Shown piece by piece: positions 19,803 to 31,249 of a stretch of 64,000 nucleotides of DNA (position 1 is its first letter; the number at the start of each line of letters is the position of its first letter). The stretch is from the NCBI GenBank assembly GCA_032718475.1, contig JAUCBJ010007290.1:124001-188000 (forward strand), read 5' to 3'. The DNA comes from Nemertoderma westbladi (taxonomy: Eukaryota; Xenacoelomorpha; Nemertodermatida; Nemertodermatidae). A program made the translations under genes and the position numbers. A model generated the notes under the pieces. It was not told the origin of the DNA. It ran no database searches and saw only the letters and a program-made list of their open reading frames with translations.

Positions 19803-22174
19803 ATGTCGGAGACATCAGGATGCATGTTCGCAGGAACTATGCGAGAGATGGAGGATGAGGGAGCAGAGGAGCAGCTCAGGAGACTGCTCAGGCATGATTG
19901 TGAGGGATTAAAGGAGACCGGGGTCGGAACCTCGGTAGAAGACAAGCAGGCTTTACAAAGTGTAAAGGAATCGATGACATGCGATGAGGGGCAGTATACC
20001 ATAGGGATAGTATGGAAGCTACCGAAGCTACCGTTACCCGACAACAAAGGGATGGTACTTACGAGGCTTCACAAGTTAAAGCAGATGTTAAAACGGAGCC
20101 CCGAGAAGAATGAATACATCCACAAGACAATTAGAAAGTATGTCGAGAAAGGATGGGCCGTGGAGTTACCGGTCGACGAACCAAACACGGACAGGACCTA
20201 TTACCTGCCACTCCACGTGGCTCTAGACCCGAAGAAAGGTAAACTGCGGATGGTAGTTGACGCATCAGCCAAGACCAACGGAAAATGCCTAAACGATTAT
20301 CTGCTGGAGGGTCCCAACATCTACAGCTCAGGGATCGAGGTCCTACTCAGATTCAGGAATGGTAAACACGCTTTCACCTGCGACATCGAAGGCATGTTCA
20401 ACCAAGTCCGTGTAACGGAAGAGGATAGCGACAGCCAACGCTTCCTATGGTACGACGGCGATGAGGAACCGTCGACCATACCAATGTATAAGATGATAGT
20501 ACAGAATATGGGAGCCAAGTCGTCTTCATTTACAACGACTATGGCCGTAAGAGACACAGTAGCAGGGAAGGAAGATAAGTTCAGCGCCAAAGCCGTCGAT
20601 ATGATTCGACAAGGTTTCTATGTAGATGACGGGATGGAGTCTGGAAATACGGTTAAGGAGCTACTGGACACGGGGCGCGAGGTTCTCGACATCCTAAAAG
20701 GATCCGGGTTCAACCTAACCAAGTTCCAATCCAGCTCGCAAGAGTTCATGAAAGCCATAGAGGACAGGAGGCCAGAGTCGACCATGGATAATCCCACGAC
20801 TACTACTACTAGGATCGGCATGCTGCATTGCAGCTGCATTTTTAAGAATGCTGTGCCGGCTTGTCAACAAAATTGCGCCGCCACAACTCCCTATCACCCA
20901 TGACATTTGCTAGATCCACGACAGCCAAGGGACAGGACATGGCGAACAAGAGAGTGGAGTCCCAGCAGAAGGCACTAGGGATAGTGTCGAACCGAGAGAC
21001 AGACGAGTTAAAATACCAGTTGAGTCAGGAGGGCGCAGGGATCCACACAAAGAGGGGCTATGTGTCGTATATAGCGACGATATACGATCCCCTAGGCCTA
21101 GCATCCCCATTACTAGTCACGGGGAAACAGATACTCAAGAGAGTATACAAATTAAAGGACGAGTGGGACACAGAAGTCCCAGAAGAAATTAGTAAACAAT
21201 GGAACAAGTGGACAGAGAGTTTAGAGCAGATGGGAACATACAGCATGCCACGTGTATATTTCCCGGATGGGGACATGACGAATCTGGATCTACATATGTT
21301 CTCCGATGCGTCCTTAGAGGCATACGGAGCGACACTCTACTTAGTACAACGAGAGGGGGCTCACAAGCCCAGACTTGCATTCAGTAAAGCGAAGTCGACG
21401 CCACCAGATTCAGCATCGGTTCCGAAACTCGAGTTGACAGCTGCAAGATTAGGAGTTAGGGCCACAGCCTACTTATTGGACGCTATTCCCAACATAGTGG
21501 AAACACACTACTGGACGGATTCCATGGTAGTGCTCGGTTGTCTACATAACGAGAGGATGAGATACCCTATATTCGTCGCAAATAGGGTGGACAAAATAAG
21601 GGCGACTACAGAGTTAGAAAGGTGGCACTACTGCCCAACGGACGAGAATCCAGCGGACTTGTTATCGAGGGGCGTGGCATGCCACACTTTCTTGAAGGAG
21701 GTATTGTGGCAACACGGGCCACAGTTTCTGAGTGATAAGGAAGCCTGGCCACCGATGAGAAAGGTGGACCCGGGCTCAGGAGAAGTAGCGTTAGAAGAAG
21801 AAGAGGGAGATTCAGAGGGAGAAGAGATATACAGCCAAATGGCGAGGGAGATAAGGGACGTGCAACCAAAACTGGGAGAACTGTGCGATAACCCGACGGA
21901 TAAACTCCTCAGCTACAGCTCCAGTTGGTACAAGACCAAGAAGTTAGTGGCGTACTGGAGAGCCTTCGGGGATTTCCTCAAGAGAGTCCATAAAGACGTA
22001 AAAGTTAGAACAACCATCGATCTGGAGAGAGCGGCCAAAGCAGTCATCCACTACGAGCAGAGAAAGAACTACGGCGACGAGGTGGAACGCGTCGGTAAAC
22101 AACAGCATCTCCGACGGGACAGCGAGCTGATCACACTGTCACCACACCACAACTTAATGATGACGGGATTCTAG
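19803..22174 (+). pseudogene. BEL reverse transcriptase and RNase H (element C)
   Basis: RT shows LRMVVDASAK, FTCDIEGMFNQV (motif A) and FYVDDGMES (catalytic YVDD). It is interrupted at 20801-20915 by a 115-bp non-LTR fragment. After the insert come IYDPLGLASP, then RNase H with FSDASLEAYGATLY, PKLELTAARLG, HYWTDSMVVL and the BEL-typical NPADLLSRG. Insert plus target duplication add 122 bases, which accounts exactly for the frame change between the two halves. A further 1-base loss near 22,155 separates this part from the integrase. Confidence 0.9.
20801..20915 (-). mobile_element. 115-bp tail of the element D non-LTR family
   Basis: The last ~115 bp of the family, in reverse orientation. 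It begins with the (TAC)n/(TAG)n tail and continues AGGATCGGCATGCTGCATTG to GCTAGATC. It is flanked by CCACGAC at 20794-20800 and 20916-20922, a 7-bp target duplication. Extreme 5' truncation is typical of non-LTR insertion. Confidence 0.92.
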
Positions 22175-23388
22175 TAATGAACTCGAGGGTATTGAACAAC
22201 AACAGTATTGTAATACCACCAAAACCCATCATCATACCTACTGGATCGCCGATAGTCAACCAGATTATATGGGACTCCCACAAGTCGATATTGCACGGGG
22301 GCACCAACCTAACCCTCACGGAGATACGGAGGACCTTTTGGGTCAAACAGCTGAGGAAGAAGGTAAAGGCGGTAGTGGGGCAGTGCCAGACCTGCCGACT
22401 AGCGAAGAAGGAGCGAGCCATACAGGAGATGGCGCCGCTACCGGCCAGTAGGGTGAGACAGCACGACCCGCCATTTACGCATTGCGGTGTGGATATGTTT
22501 GGGCCGATAAAGATTAAGGTGATGCGGCACACGGAGAAACGCTACGGTATCATCTTCGTATGTAACAACACGTGGGCGGTAGGAATAGAACTCGCCCAAG
22601 ATGCAACCGCATCAGCATTCATTAATGCTTTAGAAAGGTTTAGAGACCTCAAAGGTGGGACGATCGCAGTAATGTATTCTGACAGCGGGACCAACTTTGT
22701 GGGGGCGGAGAACGAGATGGCAGAGGCCTTGGATATCCTGGAAGGGGAGGAAGTCAGGGCAGCCATGAGAAGGCGACAAGTGAAGTGGGAAAGGAGGACG
22801 CCGTATGCTCCGCATACCCTAGGATGCGTCGAGAGACTAGTAGGTAGTTCGAAGCATCTAATGACGAAGTTGATGAACACCCACATGGTCACGGAGGACG
22901 TGCTGAGGACGGTACTAGCAAAGTGTGAGGGTATCATTAATAGCAGACCGCTATATCCAGAAAATGATGACCCTGAGTCATTAGACGTGCTGACGCCCAG
23001 TCACTTTCTAATGGAAAGGCCAGCGACAATCGACATGAGGGATGTAGACCCAGATGACATACACTCCCGCCAGAGTTGGAAAGTCGCTAAGGCAATAAGC
23101 GCAGAGTACTGGAGGAGGTGGGTCGAGGAATATCTTCCCACGCTACATAGAAGAAGTAAGTGGAGGAATACGAGTAGAGAGTTAAAGGAGGGTGATCTGG
23201 TGATCGTCACGGACGATACCATCATCAACAACCAATGGCGGTTGGCGAGAGTTGTGGGCACTTACTCCGATGAAGACGGAAGAGTGCGATCGGTAGAAGT
23301 GCGAATAGGTGGCAAAATAGGTGCAAAAGACAGAAAGACCTATAGGAGGGCTGTAGGGAAATGCTGTCTGCTAGAGGGGGCACCTTGA
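22175..23388 (+). pseudogene. BEL integrase (element C)
   Basis: 404-codon open segment. It has an HHCC zinc domain (WDSHKSILHGG with CQTC), the catalytic core GVDMFGPI (Asp), MYSDSGTNF (Asp) and GCVERLVGS (Glu), then the BEL C-terminal domain (LTPSHFLMERP, ELKEGDLVIVTD, RLARVVGTY). All three DDE residues are present. The segment itself is intact and would be the end of pol, but it is cut off from RNase H by a frameshift. It ends 714 bp before the downstream zinc-knuckle ORF. Confidence 0.9.
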
Positions 23389-24101
23389 ATTAGTGTGGAT
23401 TTTAGAGTCGTTTAGTCGTCCAAGTTTTGGACTGAGGGGGGTGGGATTGAGGGCGAGACGCCCTTCCCACACAATTAAAATAAAAATAAAAAAAATAATA
23501 AAAGAGAAAGTCTTAGAATAGTACATAATAGGTACGCAGTAGTAGGTAGAAGTTAGTTAGTAAGAGGGTACGTAGTACCGTCAGTAGGTAGAAGGTACAT
23601 AGTACCGGCTAGTTAGTTAGTAAGAGTTAGAGTTAGTAAGAGGGTACGTGGTACCGGTTAGTTAGTTGGAGAGAGTTAAAGTTAGTAAGAGGGTACGTAG
23701 TACCGTTAGTTAGTTAGTCGAGTTAGAGGTTAGTAAGAGGGTACGTAGTACCGTTAGTTAGTTAGTGGAGTTAGAGGTTAGTAAGAGGGTATGTAGTACC
23801 ATTAGTTAGTTGGAGAGAGTTAGAGTTAGTAAGAGGGTACATAGTACCGTTAGTTAGTTAGAGAGAGTTAGAGGTTAGTAAGAGGGTACGTAGTACCGGT
23901 TAGTTAGTTAGTGGAGTTAGAAGTTAGTAAGAGGGTACGTAGTACCAGTTAGTAAGAGCAAGAGGTAGAAGGGTATATATATAATAGGCATTAGTTAGTA
24001 GTTAGTAGCGAGAGGGGGGCATATGAGTACAGCTGGATAAATCGGATAAATAAAGCTGATCAGGAAGAGAAAGGCGGAGCTAGGAGGTCAAGGAGATACT
24101 G
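23389..24101 (+). repeat. inter-ORF spacer with ~48-bp minisatellite
   Basis: Between integrase and the downstream ORF. From about 23,520 to 23,960 there are roughly eight copies of a unit with GTTAGTAAGAGGGTACGTAG and TACCGTTAGTTAGTTAG, varying in length. The rest is purine-rich and non-coding. Confidence 0.8.
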
Positions 24102-25333
24102 GTGGATTTCACCGAGAGGCATCCGGAAGAGAAGACGAGGGGATACTACGAGCGATTAGAGTCACGCAGCGCGAGCGCTACAGGACCATTTCAGGGAGGT
24201 GCACGAACAGCGGCTGGTCGGGACCTATGGGACGCCGTCGCTGGACAACGCGATCTTCGAGCATTTCCACTACGTGGTGAAAGGAGATGAGGCGATGTTC
24301 GGGATTCCGAAGTACGCGAGAGAGTCACCGAGGAAAGATTGGAAGAGGTTCGTAGAGTCCGTCAGCAGGGGAGGATACATGATCCTAGACGACGAAGGGA
24401 CCATGGAAGACGAGGAGGGTTCGAGGAGAGGATCGGCGGGGTCGGCCAGAACCATACTCCTACATTTGGCCGCGTCAAATGGGGATATATTCCTCAGAGA
24501 TCGATGTAGACAGGGACGCTAACGTCCGGAAGTTCGCTTACCAACGACTCCACAGACCGCGGAGATCGCTTGGGACGAAAGACGACGTGGGGCGGGAGAC
24601 ATTGGTGCTCAGCTGTGACTACTGTGGGAGACAGACCCATCAGGAAAGGAGCTGTTTGTACCGGTTCCAGAAAGGGACTAGTTGTCTCTACTGCCGCGAG
24701 TCGAGCCACAGGATGGGGGCGTGTCCACGGTTGCATAACCGATGTTCGAAGTGTAACTTTCGGGGACATTACGGACGCCAATGCGACTGGATGGACGACG
24801 AAGAGAAGTTTAGGATCTTCGAGGAGTGGGCCGATGTCGGGGCGATGACTCGGCAACGTATGAAGGCCCAGGAGTTCCGGTGGGGCTTCTTTAACATCAA
24901 TCAGGAGGCCCACATGGAGATTATCAAACGGAGGCTTCCGTTTACCTACCAGGAAGTGGCGACGGCGGCATCATATGCCGGAGTGATAAATACGCAGAGG
25001 TATTTGGATAGGTGGACGCCACAGAGCAGAGGAGAGTTTAGGGATTTCTTGGCGGAGCATGTGCCGTGGGCAATAAAGATGATCCTATGGGACGCCACCA
25101 GGGGGAGCCAGCAGGGCCACTCGGAGGGGCCACCCGCGAAGCGATACCGGGAGCTAATAACACCGGCACCCAAGGAGTTGACGACCGGGATCAGTAAGGA
25201 GGTGGCGGCGAGAGTCCGAAGCCAGAAAGCAGACAAAACCAGAGGAGCGGCAGCGACCAGGAAACGACCTAGGGAGGAGGACAACAGAGGGAAAGACTTA
25301 AGGTGGTTCCCAAAGGCTGGTGGAACGAACTAA
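24102..25333 (+). pseudogene. downstream zinc-knuckle ORF of element C
   Basis: A second gene after pol, now in three frames (about 24102-24160, 24160-24485 and 24485-25333), so two indels are needed to explain it. The last part holds three Cys/His clusters: CDYCGRQTHQERSC, CLYCRESSHRMGAC and CSKCNFRGHYGRQC. The order and spacing resemble the element A protein, followed by an E/R/W-rich helix-like region and a basic C-terminus (RKRPREED). The position after integrase is where some retroelements carry env, but no signal peptide or membrane segment is visible. Function is unknown; nucleic-acid binding is the plain inference. Confidence 0.75.
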
Positions 25334-25991
25334 GACATCGGTGTAACATGCCTGGAAGGCACCACGCGAGACATGCGAACTCCTAAGTACAAATTCAAGT
25401 AATTTAAATAATTGAAAAAGTGCAATTAGTAGGTACGTACTTAGTAATCATTATTAGTTTAGCAAATATAATCGAAGTAAGTACTATAGTCATATAACCT
25501 TTTTCCAATTAGCTACTGGGACTGGGGACAGATAGACTATAATACTATCACAAACGAGACACTGGACGACATCACACTTCTTGAGTGCGACGGCACAGGA
25601 GGGGGGTGAAACTCGTCGGGAGTGAGTGGGAGAGATAGGGGTTGAGTTGTAGTGTGGAGTGAGTGCGGGTGCAATTCAAGTGTGGGGGGGGGGGGGGAGG
25701 AATAAGAGGCTGAGTGAGGGACAGGGAAGTCCGAAAGTTAGAGCGGAAGTGAGGAGAAGTAGAGGAGAGTCAGGGTGAGAACAGAGTAGAGTTAGTGGTG
25801 AAAGTGTTGGGGAAACAAAAGTCGTGTGAGAGGAGCGCACGATCGGCCCGACACGGGACGCCAGGTAAACAGGGTAGCGATATCATACCCATAGGGGGCG
25901 GTCTGGAAAGCCGACTCCGGAAAAAAAATAGTTCCACCCCACACTCGACACTAGGTCGAGATCCAGCGGAATTGTAGCGCACTAGAGGTGG
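25334..25991 (+). other. purine-rich 3' untranslated region of element C
   Basis: Non-coding, G/A-rich, with a G14 run near 25,684. It leads into the hairpin before the LTR. Confidence 0.5.
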
Positions 25992-26029
25992 ATGCTATCT
26001 TCTTACCGGGAAGATAGCATGGGGGGGAG
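25992..26029 (+). promoter_or_regulatory. hairpin and polypurine tract before 3' LTR (element C)
   Basis: ATGCTATCTTC (25992-26002), loop TTACCGG, GAAGATAGCAT (26010-26020): a perfect 11-bp stem. It is followed at once by GGGGGGGAG and the LTR start TGTTAGCG. Element F has a smaller hairpin in the same position. Confidence 0.75.
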
Positions 26030-26613
26030 TGTTAGCGTATTTAATTCCGCTAGCCAGGCCCACAGAGAGTTGGGTTTTAAGCAATATTGGAACTACAAGG
26101 TTGATTACCAATCAACCTTGTATCACCCCAATAAGCGGGGACAATAGGCCCCAAGGGAACACACACAGCGGGGGTCAGAGGTTATACCTCCGGGAGAGAG
26201 AGAGAGATAGCAGCGGGGGGGGGGGGGGGGGAAGCACACCCAGGGGATAGAAGGGTGACAAGTGAGTTATTAGCCAATGGGGGGAAGGCATCGGCTGAGT
26301 AGTGTAATGCGGCCAACCGTGCAATATATTACCAGCTACCATGTCATTTAGTTCAGTTATCTCATTCAGTCAGTCGGTTCAGTTAGGGCAGAGCGGTGAC
26401 TTCTAATACCGTCCACTGCCACCATCATTCAGTTCATTTAGTTCAGTCAATACTGTAATAACTGTGTTTGTGTTCATCCTATTACCAACTACCATCGTCA
26501 ACAATATTAGAACTCTTAATCTGACAATAAAACGCTTTTCACTCACACGGCGGGGACACGTAATTAGAGAACCAAAACCGGATAAACCGAGATCCTCCGT
26601 GGATCCCGTCACA
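26030..26613 (+). repeat. 3' LTR of element C (right end uncertain)
   Basis: The start TGTTAGCG is set by the purine tract. The right end at ...CCCGTCACA is a guess, since no second LTR exists here for comparison. It contains a perfect 12-bp-stem hairpin (26095-26121) and a G-run near 26,215-26,232. Confidence 0.5.
26095..26121 (+). promoter_or_regulatory. 12-bp-stem hairpin inside LTR
   Basis: ACAAGGTTGATT, loop ACC, AATCAACCTTGT; perfect pairing. It lies 65 bp into the LTR. Role unknown. Confidence 0.65.
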
Positions 26614-26895
26614 GTTCCAAAAAAGTCGGGATCGCATTTTTCGTCGGGTTCCCGGTTTTTCGGGATCAGGATCCCGTTTAAACACCAATCTATACCCATA
26701 GTACCTAATCCATTGCCTAAAACTTTCACTTTTCAAAATCACACTTCTAATTATTCATATTTTGGCTCATCTTTTAGTTTTCTAAACAAAGTTGAGACTT
26801 TCTAAACTTTTTCTTCACCATTTAGAAACTTCACAGTAATCGCTGATGGAAATCCTACCCCCCCCCCCCCCCCCCCCCGTCGATAAAAGAAGAAG
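26614..26895. other. spacer with poly(C) tract
   Basis: AT-rich sequence followed by a run of about 20 C at roughly 26,858-26,878, directly before the next minisatellite. No gene. Confidence 0.5.
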
Positions 26896-29800
26896 ACGGT
26901 AGAACTGAACGGTAGAAGAACGGTAGGAGAACGGTAGAACTGAACGGTAGAAGATGGTAGAACTGAACGGTAGAAGAACGGTAAAAATGAACGGTAGAAG
27001 AACGGTAGAAGAAAGGTAGAAGAACGGTAGAAGAACGGTAGAACTGAACGGTAGAACTGAACAGCAGAATATGGTAGAACTGAACGGTAGAAGAACGGTA
27101 GAACTGAACGGTAGAAGAACGGTAGAACTGAACGGTAGAAGATGGTAGAACTGAACGGTAGAAGAACGGTAGAACTGAACGGTAGAAGAACGGTAGAACT
27201 GAACGGTATAAGAAAGGTAGAAGAACGGTAGAACTGAACGGTAGAAGAACGGTAGAACTGAACGGTAGAACTGAACGGTAGAAGAACGGTAGAAGAAAGG
27301 TAGAAGAACGGTAGAAGAACGGTAGAACTGAACAGTAGAAGACGGTAGAACTGAACGGTAGAAGAACGGTAGAACTGAACGGTAGAAGAACGGTAGAACT
27401 GAACGGTAGAAGAACAGTAGAACTGAACGGTAGAAGAACGGTAGAAGAAAGGTAGAAGAACGGTAGAAGAACGGTAGAACTGAACGGTAGAACTGAACAG
27501 TAGAAGACGGTAGAACTGAACGGTAGAAGAACGGTAGAACTGAACGGTAGAAGAACGGTAGAAGAACGGTAGAACTGAACGGTAGAAGATGGTAGAACTG
27601 AACGGTAGAAGAACGGTAGAACTGAACGGTAGAAGAACGGTAGAAGAAAGGTAGAAGAACGGTAGAACTGAACGGTAGAAGAACAGTTGAACTGAACGGT
27701 AGAAGAACGGTAGAACTGAACGGTAGAAGAACGGTAGAACTGAACGGTAGAAGAACGGTAGAAGAAAGGTAGAAGAACGGTAGAACTGAATGGTAGAACT
27801 GAACAGTAGAAGATGGTAGAACTGAACAGTAGAAGAACGGTAGAACTGAACGGTAGAAGAACGGTAGAACTGAACGGTAGAAGAACGGTAGAACTGAACA
27901 GTAGAAGAACGGTAGAACTGAACAGTAGAAGAACGGTAGAACTGAACGGTAGAAGAACGGTAGAACTGAACGGTAGAAGAACGGTAGAACTGAACGGTAG
28001 AAGAACGGTAGAACTGAACGGTAGAAGAACGGTAGAAGAACGGTAGAACTGAACGGTAGAACTGAACAGTAGAAGACGGTAGAACTGAACAGTAGAAGAA
28101 CGGTAGAACTGAACGGTAGAAGAACAGTAGAACTGAACGGTAGAAGAACGGTAGAACTGAACGGTAGAACTGAATGGTAGAAGAACGGTAGAAGAACGGT
28201 AGAACTGAACGGTAGAACTGAACAGTAGAAGACGGTAGAACTGAACGGTAGAAGAACGGTAGAACTGAACGGTAGAAGAACGGTAGAACTGAACAGTAGA
28301 AGAACGGTAGAACTGAACGGTAGAAGAACGGTAGAACTGAATGGTAGAAGAACGGTAGAACTGAACGGTAGAAGAACGGTAGAACTGAACGGTAGAACTG
28401 AACGGTAGAACTGAACAGTAGAAGACGGTAGAACCGAACGGTAGAACTGAACAGTAGAAGACGGTAGAACCGAACGGTAGAAGAACGGTAGAACTGAACG
28501 GTAGAACTGAACGGTAGAAGAACAGTAGAACTGAATGGTAGAAGAACGGTAGAACTGAACGGTAGAAGAACGGTAGAACTGAACGGTAGAAGAACGGTAG
28601 AAGAACGGTAGAAGAAAGCTAGAAGAATGGTAGAAGAACGGTAGAACTGAACGGTAGAACTGAACAGTAGAAGACGGTAGAACTGAACGGTAGAAGAACG
28701 GTAGAAGAACGTTAGAAGAACAGTAGAACTGAACGGTAGAAGAACGGTAGAACTGAACGGTAGAAGAACGGTAGAACTGAACGGTAGAAGAACGTTAGAA
28801 GAACAGTAGAACTGAACGGTAGAAGAACGGTAGAACTGAACGGTAGAAGAACGATAGAAGAACGGTAGAACTGAACGGTATAAGAACGGTATAACTGAAC
28901 GGTAGAAGACGGTAGAACTGAACGGTAGAAGACGGTAGAACTAAACGGTAGAAGACGGTAGAACTGAACGGTAGAAGAACGGTAGAACTGAACGGTAGAA
29001 GAACGATAGAAGAACGGTAGAACTGAACGGTATAAGAACGGTATAACTGAACGGTAGAAGACGGTAGAACTGAACGGTAGAAGACGGTAGAACTAAACGG
29101 TAGAAGACGGTAGAACTGAACGGTAGAAGAACGGTAGAACTGAACGGTAGAACTGAACGGTAGAACTGAACGGTAGAAGAAGGGTAAACTGAACGGTTGA
29201 AGAACGGTAGAACTGAACGGTAGAAGACGGTAGAAGAACGGTAGAAGAAAGATAGAACTGAACGGTAGAAGACGGTAGAACTGAACAGTAGAAGACGGTA
29301 GAACTGAACGGTAGAAGAATGGTAGAAGAACGGTAGAAGAACGGTAGAACTGAACGGTATAAGAACGGTAGAACTGAACGGTAGAAGAACGGTAGAACTG
29401 AACGGTAGAAGAACGGTAGAACTGAACGGTAGAAGAATGGTAGAAGAACGGTAGAAGAACGGTAGGACTGAACGGTAGAAGAACGGTAGAAGAACAGTAG
29501 AACTGAACGGTAGAAGAACGGTAGAAGTACGGTCGAACTGAACGGTATAAGAACGGTAGAACTGAACGGTATAAGAACGGTAGAACTGAACGGTAGAAGA
29601 ACTGTAGAAGTACGGTAGAACTGAACGGTAGAAGAACGGTAGAACTGAACGGTAGAAGAACGGTAGAACTGAACGATATAAGAACGGTAGAACTGAACGG
29701 TATAAGAACGGTATAACTTAACGGTAGAAGAACGGTAGAAGAACAGTAGAACTGAACGGTAGAAGAACGGTAGAAGTACGGTAGAAGAACGGTAGAACTG

Positions 29801-31033
29801 AACGGTAGAACTGAACGGTAGAAGAACGGTATAACTGAGCGGTAGAAGAACGGTAGAAGTACGGTAGAACTGAACGGTAGAAGATGGTAGAACTGAACGG
29901 TAGAAGAACGGTAGAACTGAACGGTAGAAGAACGGTATAAGAACGGTATAAGAATGGTAGAAGAACGGTAGAACTGAACGGTATAAGAACGGTAGAACTT
30001 AACGGTATAAGAACGGTAGAACTGAACGGTAGAAGAACGGTAGAAGAACGGTATAAGAACAGTAGAACTGAACGGTAGAAGAACGGTAGACGTACGGTAG
30101 AAGAACGGTAGAACTGAACGGTAGAACTGAACGGTATAAGAACGGTAGAACTGAACGGTATAAGAACGGTAGAACTGAACGGTAGAAGAACGGTAGAACT
30201 GAACGGTATAAGAACGGTAGAACTGAACGGTAGAAGAACGGTAGAAGAACAGTAGAACTGAACGGTAGAAGAACGGTAGAAGTACGGTCGAACTGAACGG
30301 TATAAGAACGGTAGAACTGAACGGTAGAATAACGGTATAAGAACGGTAGAACTGAACGGTAGAAGAACTATAGAAGTACGGTAGAACTGAACGGTAGAAG
30401 AACGGTAGAAGTACGGTAGAACTGAACGGTAGAAGATGGTAGAACTGAACGGTAGAAGAACTGTAGAAGTACGGTAGAACTGAACGGTAGAAGAACGGTA
30501 GACGTACGGTAGAAGAACGGTAGAACTGAACGGTAGAAGAACGGTAGAAGAACAGTAGAACTGAACGGTAGAAGAACGGTAGAAGTACGGTCGAACTGAA
30601 CGGTATAAGAACGGTAGAACTGAACGGTAGAAGAACGGTAGAAGAACAGTAGAACTGAACGGTAGAAGAACGGTAGAAGTACGGTCGAACTGAACGGTAT
30701 AAGAACGGTAGAACTGAACGGTAGAAGAACTGTAGAAGTACGGTAGAACTGAACGGTAGAACTGAACGGTAGAACTGAACGGTAGAAGAACGGTAGAACT
30801 GAACGGTAGAAGAACGGTAGAACTGAACGGTATAAGAACGGTAGAACTGAACGGTATAAGAACGGTATAAGAACGGTAGAACTGAACGGTATAAGAACGG
30901 TAGAACTGAACGGTATAAGAACGGTAGAACTGAACGGTATAAGAACGGTAGAACTGAACGGTATAAGAACGGTAGAACTGAACGGTATAAGAACGGTAGA
31001 ACTGAACGGTATAAGAACGGTAGAACTGAACGG
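26896..31033. repeat. 4.1-kb minisatellite of 11- and 13-bp units
   Basis: Mixture of GGTAGAAGAAC (11 bp) and GGTAGAACTGAAC (13 bp), often alternating to make a 24-bp period, with GGTATAAGAAC variants increasing toward the right end. The 24-bp pair keeps a frame open at 27813-28046 (VELNGRRT repeats), which is not a gene. Confidence 0.97.
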
Positions 31034-31249
31034 CAGTTCTGTAGCTGTATCGTTATATCGTTCTATAGTTTTATGTTACGTTTTACTCAGTTGATTTTTA
31101 TTTTATTGGTTGGATTATTTGATCCGTTAAAATTTTCGGTGACAAAAAGTGATTTTTTTCAGATTAAATATGAAAATAAGTATTTTAATGACGTAAATAT
31201 ACTAAATAATCACAAAATAAATCCACAATTATCTATATAATGTCCAGGT
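31034..31249 (-). other. 3' flank of the DNA ligase III gene
   Basis: AT-rich. On the minus strand AATAAA occurs at 31107-31102, about 145 bases after the stop codon, and is a plausible polyadenylation signal. The minisatellite begins right after. Confidence 0.5.

Larger units (their letters stand above)
18463..26613 (+). mobile_element. Element C: 5'-truncated BEL/Pao retrotransposon with downstream ORF
   Basis: Plus-strand order: end of gag, aspartic protease, RT, RNase H, integrase (to 23388), a 48-bp-type minisatellite spacer, a zinc-knuckle ORF (24102-25333), a hairpin, a purine tract GGGGGGGAG and the start of an LTR (TGTTAGCG at 26030). The 5' LTR and the start of gag are absent. The coding parts carry frameshifts and a small non-LTR insertion, so it is inactive. 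The LTR right end is uncertain. Confidence 0.85.

Noticed and set aside
27813-28046. VELNGRRT repeat frame
   Set aside because: By-product of the 24-bp period of the minisatellite.
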